Shown: positions 6,985 through 12,177 of the stretch, one piece after another | How the letters are laid out: each line of letters begins with the position of its first letter | How positions within the stretch are numbered: the stretch's first letter is position 1 | Assembly (NCBI GenBank): GCA_030527385.1 | Contig: JAUNAY010000021.1 | Span: 1 to 12,177 of the forward strand | DNA length: 12,177 bases | Reading direction: 5' to 3' | Source of the DNA: Fusobacterium sp. | Lineage (GTDB): Bacteria > Fusobacteriota > Fusobacteriia > Fusobacteriales > Fusobacteriaceae | Position numbers and translations under genes: made by a program | Notes under the pieces: model-generated | Databases searched by the model: none | Told to the model about the DNA's origin: nothing | The model's input: the letters and a program-made list of their open reading frames with translations, nothing else

Positions 6985-8298
6985 TTAATAACTATATTTC
7001 AATATATATTTTCTAATGTAATAAGTCGATAGAATTAAAGTCAATAATTCTGCCAATGGAACTGTCCACCAAATACCTATATCTCCTAAATATCTAGGTA
7101 AAATAGTTAAAAAAACAACTATAAAAATTACACCTCTTAACATTGTTATAAAAGTTGATATATCCACTTTTTTTACTGCTGTGAAATATCCAGCTGTAAC
7201 TATGTTAAAACCATTTATTATATAAGCAAAACTATATATTGATAAAGCATACTTTGTCATATTAAAAGTTTCATTATCATTTAAAAAAGTATGTATTATC
7301 TTTTCTGAAAAAATATTTATTCCTCCATAAAATATTATTCCTGTTGATACTATCATTATTAAACTTATTTTTAATGTCTTTATCACATTATCAAATTTTT
7401 TTGCTCCTAAATTAAAACTTACTATTGGTTGTATTCCTTGACTAAATCCTATCATTGTCATAACTACAAAAGAAGATATATATCCTATAATTCCAAAAGC
7501 TGAAATTCCCTTTTCTCCTAAAGTTTTTAATATTACTAAGTTAAAAACAAATATAGCTATTCCTGTTGAAACCTCTGCTAAAAACTCTGCAAACCCTATT
7601 TTAGCAATTTTCAAAAGATTTAAAAATGAATACTTTATTTTAACAAATTTTATTTTCTCCGTTTTAAATAAAATATAATACATCAGCATAGAAGTAGTAG
7701 TTACTTGAGATATACCAGTAGCAAAAGCTGCTCCCTTTATTCCATAAGGAAAAACTGCTACTAAAAAATAATCTAGTATAATATTTACCACCCCACCCAT
7801 CATAACGCATATAGCAGGATATACTGGGTTTCCATCTACTTTGATATATATTTCCAAGGCATAGCCAACCATATAACACATACAAAATAAAATAACAACA
7901 CTCATATAATCTTTAACATATGGAAAAAGTATACCCTCTCCACCTAAAAAATGTATTATTGGTTCAATAAATATAGTTACCAAAATAGATAATATCAAAC
8001 CAAAAGTTGCTAAAGATATTGTCGCTGTTGTAAATATTTTATTTCCTGCTGTTCAGTCGCCCTCACCGTGATGAATAGCTATCAGTGTTGAGCTTCCAAC
8101 AGCTATCATTATTCCAATAGCAAAGGTAAAATTGATAAGTGGCATAGTAATATTGACACCTGCTAAACCTAAAGGTCCTACATATTTACCTATAAATATT
8201 CCATCTACCATAGTATAAATAGTAAACATCCACATTGAAATGACAGTAGGTATGCTATACCTTAAAATAGTCTTAATCAATCCTTTGTTTCCTTTCAT
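6985..8298 (-). pseudogene. MATE family multidrug/sodium antiporter, interrupted by one in-frame TGA
   Basis: MATE transporters expel cationic drugs or metabolites using Na+ or H+ gradients. The N-terminal 81 codons (MKGNKGLIKTILRYSIPTVISMW... IGKYVGPLGLAG... HHGEGD) read straight into a TGA at 8055-8053. The same frame then continues without any shift through TAGNKIFTTATISLATFGLILS and the rest of a normal MATE protein (GNPVYPAI, NIILDYF, G-FSQGIQPIVSFNLGA). Total length with the TGA read as an amino acid is 437 residues, typical for the family, with about 12 membrane segments. The family commonly has a charged or polar residue here, so AGA or CGA to TGA is the simplest explanation. No restart site with a Shine-Dalgarno sequence follows; the next possible start, TTG at 7998, has none. 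The ATG at 8298 has AAGGAG 10 nt upstream. A sequencing error is possible. Confidence 0.85.
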
Positions 8299-8344
8299 AA
8301 AAAAATCACTCCTTTTAAGTATATGATAGATATAACTAAAACTA

Positions 8345-9163
8345 CTATTTTCTATAAATTTTATCAGCCACTAAAGCCACTCTTTTATTTTCAAGAACGT
8401 TGTGAACTCTCACTATATCTACACCTTTTTCTATTCCTATCACAGTAGTAGCAGTTGTTCCCTCTACTCTTTCATCTGTTGGTACTCCTCCTAATATAGC
8501 ACCTATAAATCTCTTTTTAGAAGTTCCAAGCAATATTCTTCCCATATCTCTTAATTCTTCTAATCTTGCCATAACCTCTATATTTTGATCTACATCTTTT
8601 CCAAAACCAATTCCTGGATCTAAAATTATATTTTTTCTTTTTATTCCATATCTATCTGAAATTTCATATGTTTTTTCAAAAAACTTTCTCATACTTAAAA
8701 TAATATCTTCATTGTATTCAGTTCCATTTTGATTGTGCATAGCTATTACTGGCACATCATAATCTTTAGCTAACTTTGCCATCTCTCCATCATCATATTG
8801 TAATCCCCAAATATCATTTAATATGTGTGCTCCTGCTTTTAACGCAGCTTCTGCTACTTGATATTTATAAGTATCAATTGAAATTGGAACTTCCAACTCT
8901 TTAGATAATTTTTCTATTACAGGAACTACTCTTGCTATCTCCTCTTCAATAGAAATTTGAATATGTCCCGGTCTTGTTGATTCTCCACCTATATCTATTA
9001 TATCAGCTCCATCTTCTACCATCTTTTTAGCTTGTTTTAAAGCTGACTCTAAATTATTATATTTTCCTCCATCTGAAAATGAATCAGGTGTAACATTCAA
9101 AATCCCCATAATTAAAGTTCTTTTACCTAATTCAAGCTTTTTCCCTCTGCAATTTATTTCCAT
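8345..9163 (-). CDS. folP: Dihydropteroate synthase
   Basis: FolP condenses 6-hydroxymethyl-dihydropterin pyrophosphate with p-aminobenzoate in folate synthesis and is the sulfonamide target. At 272 aa it is full length. The sequence shows GILNVTPDSFSDGG with Asn23 (Mg/pyrophosphate), GGESTRPG at 59-66 (substrate loop 2), SIDTYK with Asp97, NDIWG with Asn116, LDPGIGFGKD with Asp182, LLGTSKKRFIG at 211-221 with the pterin-binding Lys, and the C-terminal VRVHNV with Arg252 and His254. Phe29 and Pro65, at sites where sulfonamide-resistance changes occur in E. coli, look wild type. The ATG at 9163 has GGAGGA 9 nt upstream. The MATE gene follows 46 nt after the TAG stop with no terminator, so the three genes probably share the folP promoter. 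No other folate gene is in the window. Confidence 0.96.
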   Translation of the reverse strand: MEINCRGKKLELGKRTLIMGILNVTPDSFSDGGKYNNLESALKQAKKMVEDGADIIDIGGESTRPGHIQISIEEEIARVVPVIEKLSKELEVPISIDTYKYQVAEAALKAGAHILNDIWGLQYDDGEMAKLAKDYDVPVIAMHNQNGTEYNEDIILSMRKFFEKTYEISDRYGIKRKNIILDPGIGFGKDVDQNIEVMARLEELRDMGRILLGTSKKRFIGAILGGVPTDERVEGTTATTVIGIEKGVDIVRVHNVLENKRVALVADKIYRK

Positions 9164-9207
9164 TTTATTTTTTCCTCCTAGTACAATAATTTTATTCTTT
9201 CAATTAA

Positions 9208-9236
9208 ATTTTAATATAATTTTAAGATAAAAACAA
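9208..9236 (-). promoter_or_regulatory. Likely folP promoter
   Basis: On the minus strand TTGTTT (9236-9231), 17-nt spacer, TAAAAT (9213-9208). It lies 45 nt from the ATG and diverges from the thioredoxin-reductase promoter. Confidence 0.5.
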
Positions 9237-9263
9237 GTTATTTTAATTTTATAAAAATAAATA

Positions 9264-9292
9264 TTGACTTATTATGTCATAAATGTTATTAT
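9264..9292 (+). promoter_or_regulatory. Strong sigma-70 promoter of the thioredoxin-reductase-like gene
   Basis: -35 TTGACT (9264-9269), 17-nt spacer, -10 TATTAT (9287-9292) preceded by TGT, an extended -10. The spacer holds the inverted repeat TTATG-T-CATAA (9272-9282). Predicted start is about 9298-9300 with a 60-nt leader. Confidence 0.8.
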
Positions 9293-9296
9293 TAAA

Positions 9297-9311
9297 TTGT
9301 AATAATTACAA
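9297..9311. promoter_or_regulatory. 7-1-7 inverted repeat resembling a Fur/PerR/Zur-family operator
   Basis: TTGTAAT-A-ATTACAA is a perfect 15-bp 7-1-7 palindrome. Fur-superfamily sites have this geometry: PerR TTATAAT-N-ATTATAA, Zur TCGTAAT-N-ATTACGA. This site differs from each by one base per half. It begins 4 nt after the -10 and covers the predicted +1, a position where a bound repressor would block initiation. That a PerR-like regulator controls it is inference, supported by the redox role of the gene. Confidence 0.55.
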
Positions 9312-9359
9312 AAATAAAATTATAATAAAATATTTTATTTTTTGTTGGAGGAAATGTTT

Positions 9360-10313
9360 ATGAATAAAATATATGATTTAATAATTATTGGTGGTGGTCC
9401 TGCTGGATTAACTGCTGGAATATATGCTGGACGTAGTAAATTAAATGTTCTTCTTATTGAAAAAGAGGGAATTGGTGGACAAATTATATTAACAAATGAA
9501 GTTGCTAACTATCCAGGTATAATTGAAACTACTGGTTTAAATTATGCAGATCAATTAAAACAACAAGCTAAATCTTTTGGAGTAGAAATAGTTTCTGAAA
9601 AAGTTATTAATATGAATTTTGATCAAGATATAAAAGAGATTAAAACTTCTTCTAATAATTATAAAGGATACTCAGTTTTAATTGCTACTGGAGCATCTCC
9701 AAGAAAATTAGGTTTCCCTGGAGAAAAAGAGTTTACAGGTAGTGGTGTTGCTTATTGTGCTACTTGTGATGGACAATTTTTTACTGGTATGGATGTCTTC
9801 GTAATTGGAGCTGGCTTCTCTGCTGCCGAAGAAGCCATATTTTTAACTAAATTTGCAAAAAAAGTCACTGTTATTGCTAGAGAATCTGAATTTACTTGTG
9901 CTAAATCAATAGCTGATAAAGTTTTAGCCCACCCAAAAATTGAAGTAAAATTCAACACTGAAATTTTAGAAGCCTCTGGAGATTTTGAACTTAGAAGTGC
10001 TAAATTTAGAAACAATATTACTGGAGAGATTTTTGAATATAAACCTAATAAAGATGAATTTTTTGGAATCTTTGTTTTTGTAGGATATGAACCTCAAAGT
10101 AAACTTTTCAAAGATATTGTAAATTTAGATGAACAAGGATTTATCTTAACTAATGAAGATTTAGAAACTAATATAAAAGGAGTTTTTGCAGCTGGAGATG
10201 TAAGACCAAAAAAATTAAGACAGCTTGTTACAGCTGTATCCGATGGTGCTGCTGCTGCATTCTCAATTGAAAAATATATTCACGAATTGAAAAAACAAAT
10301 TAAAGCAGATTAA
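9360..10313 (+). CDS. trxB: Thioredoxin-reductase-like flavoprotein, probably not NADPH-dependent (ferredoxin/flavodoxin type)
   Basis: A 317-aa low-molecular-weight thioredoxin reductase homologue with an N-terminal FAD fold (IIIGGGPAGLTAG, 8-20; GIGGQI, 37-42), redox-active CATC (Cys133, Cys136) followed by DGQFF, and the C-terminal FAD motif GVFAAGD (274-280) with RQLVTAVSDG. In NADPH enzymes the second nucleotide fold has GGGDSA and then HRRxxxR, which grips the 2'-phosphate. Here these read GAGFSA (150-155) and ARESEFTCAK (173-182), with no basic patch. That pattern fits the clostridial ferredoxin-dependent flavin-thioredoxin reductases (FFTR), as I recall them. The frame opens at a TTG at 9342, but GGAGGA (9347-9352) is inside it; the ATG at 9360, 7 nt later, is the start. 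It is a single-gene unit with no thioredoxin nearby, and may respond to oxidants through the 9297-9311 box. Confidence 0.9.
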   Translation: MNKIYDLIIIGGGPAGLTAGIYAGRSKLNVLLIEKEGIGGQIILTNEVANYPGIIETTGLNYADQLKQQAKSFGVEIVSEKVINMNFDQDIKEIKTSSNNYKGYSVLIATGASPRKLGFPGEKEFTGSGVAYCATCDGQFFTGMDVFVIGAGFSAAEEAIFLTKFAKKVTVIARESEFTCAKSIADKVLAHPKIEVKFNTEILEASGDFELRSAKFRNNITGEIFEYKPNKDEFFGIFVFVGYEPQSKLFKDIVNLDEQGFILTNEDLETNIKGVFAAGDVRPKKLRQLVTAVSDGAAAAFSIEKYIHELKKQIKAD

Positions 10314-10339
10314 AATAAATAAGTTGGTAAAAATTTTTA

Positions 10340-10357
10340 TTTGTAACACTTTTGTCA
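10340..10357 (+). promoter_or_regulatory. Shared upstream element of small RNA copy B
   Basis: TTTGTAACA (10340-10348), 3 nt, TTGTCA (10352-10357). It matches the element before copy A in sequence, internal spacing and approximate distance to the identical block. It lies 27 nt after the reductase stop. Confidence 0.4.
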
Positions 10358-10376
10358 CATTATATTGTTATATTAT

Positions 10377-10446
10377 TAATATAAAATCTTTCCCCAAGAT
10401 GTTTTAATATATAAAAAAACCCTCTATTTGTCCTAGAGGGTTTTTT
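10377..10446 (+). ncRNA. Candidate small RNA / 3'-UTR module, copy B
   Basis: It contains the 23-nt block 10384-10406 identical to copy A, including ATCTT-TCCCC-AAGAT, then an AT-only linker of 7 nt and an intrinsic terminator. The two terminator stems are unrelated in sequence, so only the position of a terminator is shared, not its bases. That argues for selection on the 23-nt block plus a 3' hairpin rather than for a simple recent duplication of the whole region. The start is estimated. It could be an independent transcript or the processed end of the thioredoxin-reductase mRNA. Confidence 0.5.
10414..10446. terminator. Bidirectional intrinsic terminator between the reductase and symporter genes
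   Basis: CCCTCTA/TAGAGGG (10420-10426 with 10434-10440), loop TTTGTCC, extended by six A-T pairs to a 13-bp stem with A and T tracts on both sides. It serves the plus-strand reductase/small RNA and the minus-strand symporter, whose stop is at 10448. Confidence 0.92.
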
Positions 10447-10447
10447 A

Positions 10448-11839
10448 TTATCTTTTCAATTCTATTTCATAATTTTTTAAATGATCAATAGCTACTTTTG
10501 ATATAGGAATTATACAGATAATATTTATTACTGTCATTATTCCAAGCCCAAAATCAGCTAAAGACCATACAAATAAGTTTTGTTCAATTCCACCTATATA
10601 TACCATTAAAACTACTAAAATATGATAAAATTTATCAAATGTAGTATTTTCACTTATAAAACTCATAGCATTTTTACCATAATATGTAACTCCTAATATT
10701 GTACTTAAAGAGAAAAAGAACAATACAACTACTGTAAATGGAACCCCTATCCAACCTATATGTGTTTTCATAGCTTCTTGGAACAGTGTCATTCCCGAAA
10801 ACCCAGCAACTTTATTAGCATCAGCCAATAAAATTACAAAAGCTGTTGCACTACATACTACTAAAGTATCTACAAACACTCCTAAAGCTTGAACCATTCC
10901 TTGTTTTGCTGGATCCTCTATATCTACAATTGCTGCTGCATAATTTGAATTTCCACTTCCTGCTTCATTTGAGAATAATCCTCTTCTAACTCCTTGCATT
11001 ATAACTCCACCAATTGCTCCTCCTAAAAACTCTTTTCCTCCAAAAGCTTGATAAAATATGTTTGTTATCATTTGAGGTATACTAGTAATATTTGTTATAA
11101 TTACATAAGCTACTACTATCAAATATAGCATTGCCATTATAGGTACAATTTTATTTAAAGCTGATATAATAGCATCTTTTTTACTTTTTCCAAATATTAT
11201 ATATACAACTATTAAACTTAGAGACATAGCTATAAATCTTACATCTGCCCTAGTATTTGCAATATTTTTAACTCCAAGAGTTGTTAATAAAGAGTTTATT
11301 CCAGTTCCATAGGCACTCAAAATAGATTCTGTTACCGAATTTGACATTACTTGTATAACTCCAACATAACATATTATAGAAGCTATTACATAGATTATTC
11401 CTAACCATCTCATATTTAATCTTTTTTCAATTATCCAAGGAGTTCCACCTTTATATACTCCATCTTTTATCTTTGTTCTATAAATAACTGCCAAACTAGA
11501 TTCTATAAAAGATGTTGAAGCTCCTAAAAGAGCCACAAGCCACATCCAAAATAATGCTCCTGCTCCTCCTATTGAAACAGCTGCTACTACTCCAGAAATA
11601 TTACCTGCTCCTACTCTACACGCTGTTCCTAAAAAGAATGTTTCTAAAGAACTTACCCCATCTTTTTCTGTTGTTTTGTTATCTTTTAAAATTTTAATTA
11701 TATCTCCAAATAATCTAAACTGCATAAATCTTGTCTTAAATGTAAAATATAACGCAGTTCCTATCAACATTACAACTAAAATATTTTTTCCCCACAACAA
11801 ATTATTTACCGAATCAATTATCATTCTAATACTTTCCAC
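10448..11839 (-). CDS. AGCS family sodium/amino-acid (alanine or glycine) symporter
   Basis: Inner-membrane carrier of 463 aa that takes up small neutral amino acids with Na+. Family signatures are FFLGTACRVGAGNISGV (68-84), GALFWMWLVALLG (94-106) with the following acidic residue Glu113, and GVRRGLFSNEAGSGN (283-297). About 10-11 hydrophobic segments follow a short amphipathic N-terminus. CRVGAGN replaces the more usual TRVGTGN, and SGNSNYAAA replaces the common MGSAPIAAA, so substrate preference may differ from well-studied alanine carriers. The start is a GTG at 11839, with GGAGGA 7 nt upstream (11852-11847); the next ATG at 11824 is too far from it. It is a single-gene unit with its own terminator. 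In peptide- and amino-acid-fermenting fusobacteria such carriers feed catabolism, which is context rather than evidence. Confidence 0.93.
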   Translation of the reverse strand: MESIRMIIDSVNNLLWGKNILVVMLIGTALYFTFKTRFMQFRLFGDIIKILKDNKTTEKDGVSSLETFFLGTACRVGAGNISGVVAAVSIGGAGALFWMWLVALLGASTSFIESSLAVIYRTKIKDGVYKGGTPWIIEKRLNMRWLGIIYVIASIICYVGVIQVMSNSVTESILSAYGTGINSLLTTLGVKNIANTRADVRFIAMSLSLIVVYIIFGKSKKDAIISALNKIVPIMAMLYLIVVAYVIITNITSIPQMITNIFYQAFGGKEFLGGAIGGVIMQGVRRGLFSNEAGSGNSNYAAAIVDIEDPAKQGMVQALGVFVDTLVVCSATAFVILLADANKVAGFSGMTLFQEAMKTHIGWIGVPFTVVVLFFFSLSTILGVTYYGKNAMSFISENTTFDKFYHILVVLMVYIGGIEQNLFVWSLADFGLGIMTVINIICIIPISKVAIDHLKNYEIELKR

Positions 11840-11870
11840 AATTCTGTCCTCCTATACTGCTTTTTACTAC

Positions 11871-11888
11871 GATAGATATATACTATCA
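11871..11888 (-). promoter_or_regulatory. Probable -10 region of the AGCS gene inside an inverted repeat
   Basis: On the minus strand TGA-TAGTAT forms an extended -10 (TAGTAT at 11885-11880); the -35 (TTTATT at a 17-nt spacing) is weak. GATAG-N7-CTATC (11871-11887) is an inverted repeat exactly over this -10, so it may be an operator. Confidence 0.4.
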
Positions 11889-11914
11889 CTATTTTATAAA
11901 AAAATAAAACCTCC

Positions 11915-11946
11915 AAAAAAAATAATTTTATGTTCGCATTATTTTT
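11915..11946 (-). terminator. Weak AT-rich terminator-like hairpin after the right-edge gene
   Basis: On the minus strand AAAAATAAT (11946-11938) pairs with ATTATTTTT (11926-11918), with an ATG-CGAA-CAT mini-hairpin at the centre (11939-11930) and a run of eight T after it. It lies about 70 nt past the stop of the partial gene. The stem is almost all A-T, so confidence is modest. Confidence 0.35.
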
Positions 11947-12015
11947 CTCAAAGGTTTATTTATTAAGGTTTTACTGTATAATAGATTTTAAATTTTGTTC
12001 GGTATAATAAAATTA

Positions 12016-12177
12016 TTATCTCATTTGTTCTGCTTCTTTTTCTCTTTCTTTTTCCATATAATACTCTACAATCTTAATATCTATATAATTATCAATATCA
12101 GTAGAATATTTATTTTCCATTACATACGCTAATTTTCCATCATTTAAGCTAATATCATTATTAAATTGATCATCTAA
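12016..12177 (-). CDS. Unrecognised protein, C-terminal 53 residues (runs off the right edge)
   Basis: The minus strand from the window edge is open for 53 codons and ends in tandem TAA TAA (12018-12013). The tail contains an acidic, Tyr/Ile/Asp-rich stretch (NDGKLAYVMENKYSTDIDNY) and ends in a strongly charged helix-like run rich in Glu and Lys (YYMEKEREKEAEQMR). Codon use matches the neighbours. I recognise no family. That it is a real gene rests on the continuous frame, the double stop and the position just before a plausible terminator. Confidence 0.6.
   Translation of the reverse strand, partial: LDDQFNNDISLNDGKLAYVMENKYSTDIDNYIDIKIVEYYMEKEREKEAEQMR

Noticed and set aside
6985..7998. 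Independent shorter transporter starting at the TTG at 7998
   Set aside because: There is no Shine-Dalgarno sequence before it, and the residues upstream of it in the same frame are clear MATE sequence.
8045..8060. Selenocysteine at the in-frame TGA of the MATE gene
   Set aside because: No stable SECIS-like hairpin is visible in the 40 nt after the TGA, MATE proteins have no redox role at this site, and a point mutation from an Arg codon explains it more simply.
9324..9339. Perfect 16-bp palindrome AATAAAATATTTTATT in the reductase leader
   Set aside because: It consists only of A and T in a very AT-rich spacer, so it is expected by chance; it would also form a weak hairpin.
9342..9359. TTG or earlier ATG start for the thioredoxin reductase
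   Set aside because: GGAGGA at 9347-9352 is inside that frame; the ATG at 9354 is too close to it, while the ATG at 9360 has 7-nt spacing.

Overview
The window is very AT-rich, with strong purine-rich Shine-Dalgarno sites and AT-biased codons. The gene set (dusB-mutS, UPF0371, a P1-family peptidase, folP, a ferredoxin/flavodoxin-type thioredoxin reductase and an AGCS symporter) suggests a fusobacterium (Fusobacteriaceae). A low-GC clostridium is the main alternative. The taxon is inferred from style and gene content, not from a marker gene.

Layout. 1-1852 (minus): a dusB-like tRNA dihydrouridine synthase followed 12 nt later by the start of mutS, which runs off the left edge. The pair has a clear extended -10 promoter. 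1957-4660 (minus): UPF0371/DUF1846, closed by an intrinsic terminator, and upstream of it a P1-family (DmpA/BapA-like) self-cleaving peptidase. 4743-6102 (plus): a promoter, a fluoride (crcB-type) riboswitch with an overlapping intrinsic terminator, and a CPA-type cation/proton antiporter, which is presumably induced by fluoride. 6193-9163 (minus): folP, a MATE efflux gene broken by one in-frame TGA, and a Cof-type HAD phosphatase. 9264-10313 (plus): a thioredoxin-reductase-like flavoprotein with a strong promoter and a 7-1-7 Fur/PerR-like operator at the predicted start of transcription. It keeps the CATC active site but lacks the usual NADPH 2'-phosphate motif. 10448-11839 (minus): an AGCS sodium/amino-acid symporter. 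12016-12177 (minus): the C-terminus of an unrecognised protein.

Most unusual signal. Two intergenic regions about 4.3 kb apart, one on each strand, share the same small module. Each has TTTGTAACA-N3-TTGNCA, then 26-28 nt, then an identical 23-nt block holding the hairpin ATCTT-TCCCC-AAGAT, then within 7-11 nt an intrinsic terminator. This looks like a pair of paralogous C-rich-loop small RNAs, either with their own promoter or derived from 3' UTRs. One lies downstream of the HAD gene and the other downstream of the thioredoxin reductase.

No tRNA, rRNA, CRISPR array or insertion sequence was seen. No gene-free stretch exceeds 300 bases; the four largest gaps (1853-2005, 4661-4898, 9164-9359, 11840-12015) hold the promoters, riboswitch, operator and terminators listed.
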